A stretch of DNA of 5,830 nucleotides from positions 1 to 5,830 of the forward strand of contig JAGAYB010000029.1 in NCBI GenBank assembly GCA_017940705.1. Direction: 5' to 3'. This DNA comes from Selenomonas sp. Its GTDB lineage: Bacteria; Bacillota_C; Negativicutes; Selenomonadales; Selenomonadaceae. A program made the position numbers and the translations under genes. Numbering within the stretch: the first letter of the stretch is position 1; every line of letters starts with the position of its first letter. Positions 1 to 5,674 of the stretch are shown here, in pieces. Below the pieces are notes generated by a model that was not told the origin of the DNA, searched no databases, and saw only the letters and a list, made by a program, of their open reading frames with translations.

Positions 1-195
1 GAAATTACGGTAGACCATTCGGATGTAGGCAGTACCACAGCTGATTTGGCGGATTATTTCTTTGTGGAATCCACGCTGGGGGATGCGGTTTCCAGCCTGC
101 CGCAGGATAAAGTAGTCCTGCTCAAGAGTTTGATTGATCAGACTGAAATCAAGGCTGCTGTGGAAAATATTCTTCATAAGGAAGGTGTGGCCTAA
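1..195 (+). CDS. PTS EIIB component, ascorbate/lactate (UlaB/SgaB) type, C-terminal part
   Basis: The frame is open from base 1 to a TAA at 193-195 and gives 64 residues, beginning EITVDHSDVG and ending ILHKEGVA. The start and the phosphorylated cysteine loop lie before the window. What remains resembles the second half of UlaB-type EIIB proteins: a V-x-x-x-x-VG segment, an 'ADYFFVEST' strand matching the 'ADIIIAST' strand of E. coli UlaB, then a 'VVLLKSLIDQTEIKAAVENIL' region matching the last strand and the final amphipathic helix. EIIB passes phosphate from EIIA to the incoming sugar at the membrane. The UlaA-like EIIC gene follows after 68 bases on the same strand, which strongly supports the assignment. 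The alignment is from memory and the active-site half is missing, so the specificity is unknown. Confidence 0.75.
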   Translation, partial: EITVDHSDVGSTTADLADYFFVESTLGDAVSSLPQDKVVLLKSLIDQTEIKAAVENILHKEGVA

Positions 196-263
196 GAGTG
201 TTTTAGCCCTGTGGGTATAGAGCATAAAATGTTGTTTAAGATTTTAGCAGGAGGGATTTTTCG

Positions 264-1634
264 ATGGAACTCATACAGAATTTATTTATCAGTATCGTCC
301 AGACTCCGGCACTTTTGGTAGGGTTATTGGCCGTTTTGGGACTGGTATTGCAGAAAAAGAAAACTACGGCTGTAATCCAGGGAGGAATCAAGACTTTCGC
401 AGGTTTTCTTATTCTTACTGGCGGTGCAGGTATTATCTGCGCATCCCTTGATCCTTTTGCCAAGATGTTTCAATTCGCCTTGAATGTACAGGGGGTGGTT
501 CCTAGCAATGAGGCTGTGGTAGCGATTGCTTTAGTGGAGTATGGCTCACTCACTGCACTCATCATGTTTACCGGTATGCTTGTAAATATCTTGCTGGCGC
601 GTTTCACTCGTTTCAAGTATATCTTCCTTACGGGGCAGGCTATGCTCTATGTATCTTGTCTTACGGCTGTAATTCTGGTTTCGGCAGGTTTTGAACCGGG
701 ACTCATGACCGTGCTTTTAGGCGGTATCTTTGAGGGAACTTTGCTTACGGTAACGCCGGCTCTTTGCCAGCCTTATATGAAGGCCATTACCGGCGGTGAC
801 AATGTTTCCATGGGGCATACCGGTAACATTGGTTATGCGCTGGCCGGCTGGTTCGGTGAACATTTCGGCAACAAGGAACAAAGTACGGAAGATATCAATG
901 TCCCCAAGAGCTTGTCCTTCCTGCGTGATTCCACGGTTTCCATCACTATCGTTATGGCAGCGGTTTACCTTATTCTGGCCTTGATGACCGGTCAGGTTTT
1001 TGTGGAAGGTGAATTGAGCCATGGAACGAACTATCTGGTCTTTGCTATTATTCAGGCAGGTACTTTTGCGGCAGGCTTTGCCGTGGTTCTTCAGGGCGTG
1101 CGCATGATTTTGGCTGAAATCGTGCCGGCCTTCCAGGGCATTGCGATGAAACTTGTACCGAATTCCAAACCGGCACTGGACGTGCCTATCATTTTCCCCT
1201 ATGCACCGAATGCCGTTTTGTTAGGGTTCTTTGTCAGCTTCATTGTGGGGACGCTTTCGATGTTTGCCATGGTCGCTATGCATACCGTGGTCATTATTCC
1301 TGGCGTAGTTGGCCATTTCTTCTGCGGTGCTGCGGCGGCTATTTACGGCAATGCCAAAGGCGGGCGCCGTGGCGCAGTTATTGGTGCGGCTGTCAACAGT
1401 CTGTTGCTTAGCTGGCTGCCGCTCTACATCTTGCCGCTTTTGGGCAATTTGAGTCTGGCTAGTTCCACCTTTGCCGATACAGACTATCTGATTCCGGGTA
1501 TCTTGTTAGGCAATCTGGGAGCTTTGGGCGAAGCTGCTATCGTTGCCGGTATTTTGGGCTTCCTGTTACTGGTACTTCTGGCCAATGCTATGATGAAAAA
1601 AGAGGCACAACCGCAAGGGGCAGGAGAGGCCTAA
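264..1634 (+). CDS. ulaA: PTS EIIC permease, ascorbate family (UlaA/SgaT-like)
   Basis: Integral membrane permease of 456 residues (E. coli UlaA has about 465) that moves a sugar or sugar acid across the membrane while EIIB phosphorylates it. Nearly the whole chain is hydrophobic with about ten or more membrane segments. Segments recognisable from UlaA are LTGQ (122-125, LTGH in E. coli), SMGHTGN (182-188, SIGHQQQ in E. coli), FGNKEQSTED (201-210, a near match to LGKKEESVED), QGVRMILAE (277-285), ALDVP (304-308, carrying the conserved Asp306) and YAPNAV (313-318). The start is well set: AGGAGGG at 249-255 lies 8 bases before the ATG. It follows the EIIB gene as an operon partner and ends just before a hairpin terminator; no EIIA is visible. 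The family is secure. The substrate is not, because several residues in the segments that line the ascorbate site in E. coli differ. The symbol names the family, not a proven ascorbate carrier. Confidence 0.92.
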   Translation: MELIQNLFISIVQTPALLVGLLAVLGLVLQKKKTTAVIQGGIKTFAGFLILTGGAGIICASLDPFAKMFQFALNVQGVVPSNEAVVAIALVEYGSLTALIMFTGMLVNILLARFTRFKYIFLTGQAMLYVSCLTAVILVSAGFEPGLMTVLLGGIFEGTLLTVTPALCQPYMKAITGGDNVSMGHTGNIGYALAGWFGEHFGNKEQSTEDINVPKSLSFLRDSTVSITIVMAAVYLILALMTGQVFVEGELSHGTNYLVFAIIQAGTFAAGFAVVLQGVRMILAEIVPAFQGIAMKLVPNSKPALDVPIIFPYAPNAVLLGFFVSFIVGTLSMFAMVAMHTVVIIPGVVGHFFCGAAAAIYGNAKGGRRGAVIGAAVNSLLLSWLPLYILPLLGNLSLASSTFADTDYLIPGILLGNLGALGEAAIVAGILGFLLLVLLANAMMKKEAQPQGAGEA

Positions 1635-1655
1635 AAATATTTTATCCCCAAAATC

Positions 1656-1687
1656 AAAGGCGCAGCCGGTTATGGCTGCGCCTTTCT
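1656..1687 (+). terminator. Rho-independent terminator of the PTS operon
   Basis: A perfect 12-bp inverted repeat, AAAGGCGCAGCC (1656-1667) and GGCTGCGCCTTT (1674-1685), encloses a 6-base loop GGTTAT. It starts 22 bases after the EIIC stop codon. The following T-rich stretch is short (TTTCTGATT), so termination may be incomplete, but the GC-rich stem is strong. It separates the PTS genes from the kinase gene, which has its own promoter. Confidence 0.85.
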
Positions 1688-1734
1688 GATTCATATAGAA
1701 GGATTTTTCCTTTGTGGAGAAAAATTATTAGGTA

Positions 1735-1743
1735 TGGTATAGT
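1735..1743 (+). promoter_or_regulatory. Extended -10 promoter of the kinase gene
   Basis: TGG-TATAGT is an extended -10 element (TGn at 1735-1737, TATAGT at 1738-1743; 5 of 6 match to TATAAT). No good -35 is present: TGGAGA at 1715-1720 has a 17-base spacer but fits poorly, and TTGTGG at 1712-1717 is too far away at 20 bases. Extended -10 promoters often tolerate a weak -35. Transcription would start near 1750, about 30 bases before the gene. Confidence 0.5.
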
Positions 1744-1766
1744 GCTTACAAATCAGTAAACTTTAC

Positions 1767-1771
1767 GGAGG
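1767..1771 (+). promoter_or_regulatory. Ribosome binding site that decides the kinase start
   Basis: GGAGG sits directly against the first ATG (1772) and 3 bases from the second (1775), both too close for efficient initiation. It is 9 bases from the third ATG (1781), a normal spacing. The third ATG is therefore the preferred start. Confidence 0.7.
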
Positions 1772-1780
1772 ATGATGGCT

Positions 1781-2581
1781 ATGGAAAAAACGTGGAAATC
1801 TTACGGTATGATAATCAATGGACTGTCACAGCATGTAAGGTATAATGAGAATACAGTCAATAACCTGTTCCTGCCGTTATTGCGGAAACTCACCGAATTG
1901 CAGACGGAAAAACAGGGCATAGTTCTGGCATTTTTGGCAGCTCCGCCGGCAACGGGAAAATCAACGCTGCTGCAGTTCTTAGAGAAACTTTCTAAGGAAA
2001 ATGAAGACACGATGGCGATTCAGGCTTTGGGGATGGATGGGTTTCACTATACCAATCAATATCTGGAAACGCACTTCATAGAGCGAGCGGGGCTAAGCAT
2101 ATCCCTCAAGTCCATAAAAGGTGCCCCGGAAACTTTCGATGTGGATGGTCTGCGCAATAAGACAATATCTGCTTTGCAGGGAAATACCACCTGGCCTGTC
2201 TATGACCGCAAAATACATGATGTCATTGCCGATGCGCAGCAAGTAAATGGACAAATCTTGCTGCTGGAAGGCAACTGGCTTTTGCTGAATGAACCGAAAT
2301 GGAAAAACCTGCAAGAACTGGCGGACTATACATTAAGTATTGAGGTTAAACCGGAATTTTTGCGCAGCCGCTTGATTCAGAGAAAAATTCAAGGCGGCCT
2401 AAGTGAAGAGGCAGCCTTGAATTTCTACGAAAAAAGTGACCGTTTGAATGTTGAGCGACTCATCGATAACATGGTTCCTGCTGATGAAGTATGGACTATG
2501 CTGGAAGATGGGGATTTTGTGAGACGAATCGTTGGGGAAAACAGGGCGAGCATTCAATGTGACCCTCACCATGTTCCATGA
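1781..2581 (+). CDS. P-loop nucleoside/sugar kinase family protein (YggC/uridine kinase-like)
   Basis: Cytoplasmic kinase of 266 residues that should transfer the ATP gamma-phosphate to a small hydroxyl substrate. Visible motifs, in order: Walker A A-PPAT-GKS (54-61); MDGFHY (85-90), a signature shared with pantothenate kinase and YggC; KGAPETFD (113-120), the family substrate loop; VYDRKIHD (140-147), like the YDHxxHD motif of uridine kinases; and LLEGNWLLL (161-169), a Walker B-type strand. The tail after about 185 carries the Arg-rich lid (RSRLIQRK, 195-202). Three in-frame ATGs lie at the start; ATG 1781 is chosen from the ribosome binding site spacing, the longest version beginning at 1772. 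Nucleotide binding is secure. The substrate is unknown: relatives act on uridine, pantothenate, phosphoribulose or fructose-like sugars. Proximity to PTS genes hints at a sugar, but a terminator and a separate promoter lie between. It converges on the hydrolase gene with 25 bases between them. Confidence 0.88.
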   Translation: MEKTWKSYGMIINGLSQHVRYNENTVNNLFLPLLRKLTELQTEKQGIVLAFLAAPPATGKSTLLQFLEKLSKENEDTMAIQALGMDGFHYTNQYLETHFIERAGLSISLKSIKGAPETFDVDGLRNKTISALQGNTTWPVYDRKIHDVIADAQQVNGQILLLEGNWLLLNEPKWKNLQELADYTLSIEVKPEFLRSRLIQRKIQGGLSEEAALNFYEKSDRLNVERLIDNMVPADEVWTMLEDGDFVRRIVGENRASIQCDPHHVP

Positions 2582-2606
2582 GATTATAATATGTTTTGTG
2601 CCTGAT

Positions 2607-3236
2607 TTAGCGACGTGAAACGCTGATACGCTGCTGTTCCTGTGCCAATAGTGCGGGGCGGGAATGGCCGGAATAGAGAATGGTGTCGGCGGGAAGGGCA
2701 AAAATTTTTTTCAGGCTATGGGCAAGGTCGGTCTTATTGCCGCCGGGATATTCGGTGGAACCGACAGCACCTTTGAATATGGTATCGCCCACCAGTGCAT
2801 AGTGTCCGTCAGCATTATAGTAAATGACCGAATCCGGGGTGTGGCCGGGGGTATGGAGAACCTTTAGCGCAAGCGAACCATCGGCAAGCTGTATATAATC
2901 GCCATCATGGACAAAACTGGCATCATCGACAAGGATATGTTCACCGCAGCAGGCAGACAGATTGAGGGTGGTGTTTTGCAGATAATCCTTCCCGTTTTCG
3001 TGAATCAGTATGGGGATGTCCAAATTCTGCCGCAGAAAATTTACGGCACCTGTATGGTCAAAATGTCCATGAGTCAGGAGGATTTTTTCAATCTGCCAAT
3101 GTTTTTCATGGATAACGGCGAGAATATCCTCTCCCTGTGCGCCGGGGTCAACGAGGAAACCATGTTGGCTCTGTTCATTGATTAGGGCGTAGCAGTTTAC
3201 GGGAAATACGCCCCGCACATTTAGCGTGTAAATCAT
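2607..3236 (-). CDS. MBL-fold metallo-hydrolase, glyoxalase II-like
   Basis: Small cytoplasmic metallo-beta-lactamase-fold hydrolase. Counting from the first possible Met (3239), the di-metal ligands are all present: H57-x-H59-x-D61-H62 (THGHFDHTG), H133 in TPGHTPDS, D152 in GDTIFKGAVG, and H192 in SGHSRP. The N-terminus (IYTLNV...VNCYAL) and the length of about 210 are typical of YcbL/GloB-type one-domain hydrolases, which cleave thioesters such as S-lactoylglutathione or related substrates. There are two adjacent ATGs. AGGAGG (3249-3244) is 4 bases from the one at 3239 and 7 from the one at 3236, and homologues typically begin M-x-IYTL or MIYTL, so 3236 is preferred (209 residues). The gene follows the thiol oxidoreductase by 15 bases and is surely cotranscribed with it. 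The C-terminus is unusual: the common GHGPxTT after the last metal His is GHSRPALL here. The true substrate cannot be read from sequence. Confidence 0.9.
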   Translation of the reverse strand: MIYTLNVRGVFPVNCYALINEQSQHGFLVDPGAQGEDILAVIHEKHWQIEKILLTHGHFDHTGAVNFLRQNLDIPILIHENGKDYLQNTTLNLSACCGEHILVDDASFVHDGDYIQLADGSLALKVLHTPGHTPDSVIYYNADGHYALVGDTIFKGAVGSTEYPGGNKTDLAHSLKKIFALPADTILYSGHSRPALLAQEQQRISVSRR

Positions 3237-3254
3237 CATCGCCCCTCCTCACGC

Positions 3255-3965
3255 TTAAAAGGAACAGCCGTCAGGCCCACAGGCGGAGCCGGCAGTGGCC
3301 GCGATGATTTCCTCCGGTGTGCGTTCCTGTTCGTATACCTTCTGCAGGAGTTCTTTCATGGCATCAACAGGCATAGCACCGGGGACGGCGTATTTGCCTG
3401 CAATGATAAAGTAGGGGACACCATGAATGTTTTCCTGTGCAGACGCAACTTCATCGTTTACGACGGCTGCTTCAAATTCCCGGCTTTCCAGTACGGCGCG
3501 TACCCGTTTTTCATCCATGCCGACTTGCAGGGCGATTTGCAGAAGAACCGCATGATTCGCCAGTTCCAAGCCGTCGGTGAAGTAAGCCTTGTAAAATGCT
3601 TCACTTAATTTGTCTACCAGTTCCGGGCTGTATTCGGCCATGGCCAGTTTGGTCAGGCGGTGGGCATCGCGCGTGTTCGTGTACCGGGTTTGGGCATAGC
3701 GGAAGTCCAGTCCTGCTCGCCGTCCCATAGCCGAAATATCTTCGATGCGCTGGGCAGCAGCTTCTGTACTGAGTCCGTATTTGCGAGCAAAGCGGTCTAC
3801 GGTTGTGCCGGTATATTCCTTGCTGGCAAAGGGGTCAAGTTCAAAGGCTTTCATCTCTATTTTTACCTTGTCCGTGAGGGAAAGTTCCTGTAGGGCTGTT
3901 TTCATGTGTGTTTCGCCAATGTAGCAGTAGGGGCAGGCATAGTCAGACCAGTATACGATTTCCAT
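3255..3965 (-). CDS. DsbA-family thiol oxidoreductase, FrnE-like
   Basis: Thioredoxin-fold protein of 236 residues with a helical insertion. It has the active-site pair C11-P-Y-C14 followed by YIG, the signature of the FrnE branch (CPWCYxG), and the cis-proline loop GVPYFII with Pro184. The middle (about 60-175) is the helical insert, with RYTNTRDAHRL (94-104) typical of FrnE-like proteins. No signal peptide is present, so it should act in the cytoplasm, unlike classical periplasmic DsbA. The C-terminal tail ends GSACGPDGCSF, a second cysteine pair C229-x4-C234; as I recall, an extra CX4C pair is also described in Deinococcus FrnE. It probably makes, breaks or isomerises disulfides, or handles thiol adducts; related kappa-class enzymes bind glutathione conjugates. 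AAAGGA (3980-3975) lies 9 bases before the ATG. It is the first gene of the operon with the MBL hydrolase and divergent from tetR, whose operators overlap its promoter region. Confidence 0.92.
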   Translation of the reverse strand: MEIVYWSDYACPYCYIGETHMKTALQELSLTDKVKIEMKAFELDPFASKEYTGTTVDRFARKYGLSTEAAAQRIEDISAMGRRAGLDFRYAQTRYTNTRDAHRLTKLAMAEYSPELVDKLSEAFYKAYFTDGLELANHAVLLQIALQVGMDEKRVRAVLESREFEAAVVNDEVASAQENIHGVPYFIIAGKYAVPGAMPVDAMKELLQKVYEQERTPEEIIAATAGSACGPDGCSF

Positions 3966-3992
3966 AATTTTTCATCCTTTCGTCATTTGAAA

Positions 3993-4006
3993 TAAAACGC
4001 GTTCTA
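3993..4006. promoter_or_regulatory. TetR operator copy 1 (dsbA-proximal)
   Basis: TAAAAC-GC-GTTCTA is a near-perfect palindrome with one mismatch in the left arm. It has the same layout as the two copies further right. It lies 28 bases upstream of the oxidoreductase start codon, where a bound repressor would block that operon's promoter or early transcript. The assignment to TetR is inferred from position. Confidence 0.65.
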
Positions 4007-4054
4007 ATTTTACGACTTGATAGTTAATAGAACTTGTTCTATTTGCTATATTAA
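4007..4054 (-). promoter_or_regulatory. Probable promoter region of the dsbA-MBL operon
   Basis: Read on the minus strand, two candidates exist. One has TTAATA (4054-4049), a 17-base spacer and TCTATT (4031-4026), each 4 of 6 from consensus, and its -10 lies over operator copy 2. The other has a -10 of TAAAAT (4012-4007) with no recognisable -35, next to operator copy 1. I cannot choose between them; either would be blocked by a repressor bound at these operators. Confidence 0.35.
4026..4043. promoter_or_regulatory. TetR operator copy 2 (central, perfect palindrome)
   Basis: AATAGAAC-TT-GTTCTATT is a perfect inverted repeat with 8-bp arms around a 2-base centre. It is the best of three copies of TARAAC-NN-GTTCTA (core 4028-4041). 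It lies between the divergent genes, directly against the -35 of the tetR promoter and over a possible dsbA -10, the expected place for a shared divergent operator of a dimeric TetR repressor. Confidence 0.75.
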
Positions 4055-4071
4055 CAGCCATGTGTTATAAT
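4043..4071 (+). promoter_or_regulatory. tetR promoter (-35 TTGCTA, extended -10 TGT-TATAAT)
   Basis: A perfect TATAAT at 4066-4071 is preceded by TGT (extended -10) and, with a 17-base spacer, by TTGCTA at 4043-4048 (4 of 6). The transcript would start near 4078. Operator copy 2 abuts the -35 and operator copy 3 lies just past the start site, so autorepression is likely. Confidence 0.75.
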
Positions 4072-4084
4072 GTCAAGAGAAAAA

Positions 4085-4098
4085 TAAAACATGTTCTA
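4085..4098. promoter_or_regulatory. TetR operator copy 3 (tetR leader)
   Basis: TAAAAC-AT-GTTCTA has one arm mismatch, in the same place as copy 1. It lies in the expected 5' leader of tetR, between the promoter and the ribosome binding site, so repressor bound here would block elongation or promoter clearance of its own gene. Confidence 0.65.
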
Positions 4099-4118
4099 AA
4101 ATTTTTAGAGGTGATATT

Positions 4119-4727
4119 GTGCCAGCAAAAAGAGGACGTCCGGCAGGGAATGCTGCTGACGGCGACAACAAAGAAAAAATCATACGTGCGGTTGTGGCGC
4201 TGATAAAAAAAGACGGTGCCGGAACGCTGACGGTGCGGCAGGTGTGTAAGACCGCTGATGTATCTATTGGCACGTTTTATCATTACTTTCAGAATAAAGA
4301 CGATTTGCTGATGTACTTCGTGCGGGAAGAATCCTTTGCCAAAATTGAATTATGGACGCCGCTGACCGACTTTGCCGGACGTATAACAGAGCTCTATATG
4401 TATCTTGTCCGCAAGTATCAAAAGTTGGGGCGGGCGTTTATGTGCAAGTTTTACACGACGGACAATATGGCGTTATCGGCCTATTTGTGCAGTGAAAACA
4501 ACGCTTTTTTGCAGGGGACGGTTATGGCTCGTTGCCAGCAGGAAGCAGAACTTGCCCGCCAACAGGCCATATTGCGGCTGGACATAGATACATTTCAGCT
4601 GTCGCAGGATATATGTACGATTGTCAAGGGCTGTGTGTTTGAATATAATCTGACCAATGAGAAAATGGATTTGGAAGGGACATTGCGGCGTATACTGGAG
4701 CGGTATATAGCAGGGTATATGAAATAA
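4119..4727 (+). CDS. TetR/AcrR-family transcriptional regulator
   Basis: Repressor of 202 residues, a normal length for the family. The N-terminus (AKRGRPAGN) is an Arg-rich arm. The DNA-binding domain spans about 18-65, with the helix-turn-helix TVRQVCKTADVSIGTFYHYFQNKDDLL, including the diagnostic G-T-F-Y-x-Y-F and the following K-DDLL. The rest (about 70-202) is the helical ligand-binding and dimer domain and is not similar to any subfamily I can name. It has six cysteines (43, 109, 124, 139, 166, 172), one of them inside the helix-turn-helix, which is notable beside a thiol oxidoreductase. The start is GTG, with GAGGTGA (4108-4114) just upstream; no in-frame ATG precedes the conserved domain. 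It is divergent from the dsbA-MBL operon, and three matching palindromes in between suggest that it controls both transcripts. The inducer is unknown. It converges on lysR with only 23 bases between stop codons. Confidence 0.92.
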   Translation: MPAKRGRPAGNAADGDNKEKIIRAVVALIKKDGAGTLTVRQVCKTADVSIGTFYHYFQNKDDLLMYFVREESFAKIELWTPLTDFAGRITELYMYLVRKYQKLGRAFMCKFYTTDNMALSAYLCSENNAFLQGTVMARCQQEAELARQQAILRLDIDTFQLSQDICTIVKGCVFEYNLTNEKMDLEGTLRRILERYIAGYMK

Positions 4728-4750
4728 AAAGGCAGGCACTAAGCGCGGTG

Positions 4751-5668
4751 TTAAAGCGATAATTCCGCGATGTAATTTTCAGCCGTACAGATAAATTTAT
4801 AAATGGCTGAATTCTTATCAATGGCTGCCTGTTGGCGGTAATAGATGCCCATGGGGGCATGGGGGGATTCTTCCCAGGGGAGAAAGACCAGTTCCTTATG
4901 GGGGAGAATAAGATGCCCAGGAATCAGGGCAAAACCTGCGCCGGCAAGAGCCAGATTATAGGCTTCACTGGTGGTGGCACAGATGATGTTGTTCAGTTCG
5001 TCATTGACGGGCACGATATGATGACCACGGGAAAAAACATGCTTCAAAAGATAGGGCGGAATATCAATAATCTGGCGGTAAGGCCAGATATCTGCAGAGG
5101 AGACGCTTTTTTGGCGTCTCTTTTTGCATTTCTGCGCCAGTGGATGCTGCTTGTTTACAACGCAGACAAAGGCATCTTCGCGGAGTTTTTGAAAGGCAAT
5201 GTCATCAGCCGTGAATTTTGCATCTTTCATGCCAATGACTAAATCCAGCTGGTGGACGCTCAGGCGGTGCAGGTTGGCATCGGTCTGGTCAAGGGTGAGT
5301 TCCGGCACGATGTTGGCATTTTCGGACAAAAGTGGCGTAAGGACTTTGCTGATCAGGCAGTTGGCATGGGAATCGGCATAACCAATGCGCAGTACGGTGC
5401 GTTTTTGCTTATGGAAGGTAGAAATCCATTCTAACGAATGATAATAAAGGGAGAGCATTTGCTGGGCATCGTCTAAGAATTGAAAGCCCACGGGCGTAAG
5501 GCTGACGGAACGTGTAGTCCGATTAAAGAGTTTGGCGTTGAGTTCTGTTTCCAGACTTTGAATCTGCCGGGAAACAGCAGGCTGCGACAGGGAAAGCTGT
5601 TCAGCGGTCTTGGCGTAATTCAGAGTTTTGGCCAGCGTGGTAAAACATTCCAGCTGCTGCGTGTTCAT
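4751..5668 (-). CDS. LysR-family transcriptional regulator
   Basis: A 305-residue regulator of usual LysR length. The winged helix-turn-helix occupies about 1-60: LECFTTLAKTLNYAKTAEQL, then SQPAVSRQIQSLE, LNAKLFNRTTRSVSLTPVG. A linker helix follows (about 63-90), then a two-lobed effector-binding domain starting near TVLRIGYAD (91-99), with the hinge region near DLVIGMKD (142-149) and the second lobe closing at GAGFALIPG (243-251). The frame opens upstream to an ATG at 5719, but GAGGTG (5680-5675) is 8 bases from the ATG at 5668 and too close to the one at 5674, and MNTQQLECF is the typical LysR beginning, so 5668 is used. A basic stretch CKKRRQK (181-187) after HPLAQ looks like a small insertion relative to typical relatives, and its DNA contains a strong hairpin. 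It is divergent from the gene starting at 5817, its likely target. The effector is not predictable. Confidence 0.93.
   Translation of the reverse strand: MNTQQLECFTTLAKTLNYAKTAEQLSLSQPAVSRQIQSLETELNAKLFNRTTRSVSLTPVGFQFLDDAQQMLSLYYHSLEWISTFHKQKRTVLRIGYADSHANCLISKVLTPLLSENANIVPELTLDQTDANLHRLSVHQLDLVIGMKDAKFTADDIAFQKLREDAFVCVVNKQHPLAQKCKKRRQKSVSSADIWPYRQIIDIPPYLLKHVFSRGHHIVPVNDELNNIICATTSEAYNLALAGAGFALIPGHLILPHKELVFLPWEESPHAPMGIYYRQQAAIDKNSAIYKFICTAENYIAELSL
5070..5089. other. Hairpin inside lysR
   Basis: A perfect 7-bp inverted repeat, ATCTGGC (5070-5076) and GCCAGAT (5083-5089), has a 6-base loop. It lies 10 bases from a second hairpin at 5100-5120. On its own it could be chance; the pairing with its neighbour makes it worth noting. 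Confidence 0.5.
5100..5125 (+). terminator. Terminator-like hairpin on the antisense strand of lysR
   Basis: GAGACGC (5100-5106) and GCGTCTC (5114-5120) form a perfect 7-bp stem with a T-rich 7-base loop, immediately followed by TTTTT (5121-5125). Read on the + strand this has the shape of an intrinsic terminator; read on the lysR strand it is preceded by A and lacks the U-tract. It lies inside the lysR coding region, about 370 bases beyond the tetR stop codon, and no terminator is visible closer to tetR. It may end tetR read-through. Confidence 0.55.
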
Positions 5669-5674
5669 CTTCAT

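Noticed and set aside
202..230. Possible separate promoter for the EIIC gene (TAAAAT with TTTAGC)
   Set aside because: The -35 matches only 3 of 6 and there is no extended -10. The EIIB and EIIC genes are more simply read as one operon.
717..1022. 101-codon open frame on the minus strand inside the EIIC gene
   Set aside because: Fully contained in a well-supported membrane permease gene; no independent signals.
2582..2606. Search for a bidirectional terminator between the converging kinase and MBL genes
   Set aside because: The 25 bases are AT-rich with no inverted repeat longer than 4 bp, so no terminator is called.
2907..3185. 92-codon open frame on the + strand opposite the MBL hydrolase gene
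   Set aside because: Antisense to a gene with complete catalytic motifs; no promoter or ribosome binding site, and the reading reflects the complement of the real gene.
4728..4750. Weak stem CACT/GGTG after tetR as a terminator
   Set aside because: Only 4 pairs including a wobble, with no T-tract. The hairpin at 5100-5125 is a far better candidate.
4832..5242. 136-codon open frame on the + strand opposite lysR
   Set aside because: It lies wholly antisense to a clear LysR gene, has no ribosome binding site of note, and its protein (rich in Gly and Met, no known motif) looks like a frame shadow.
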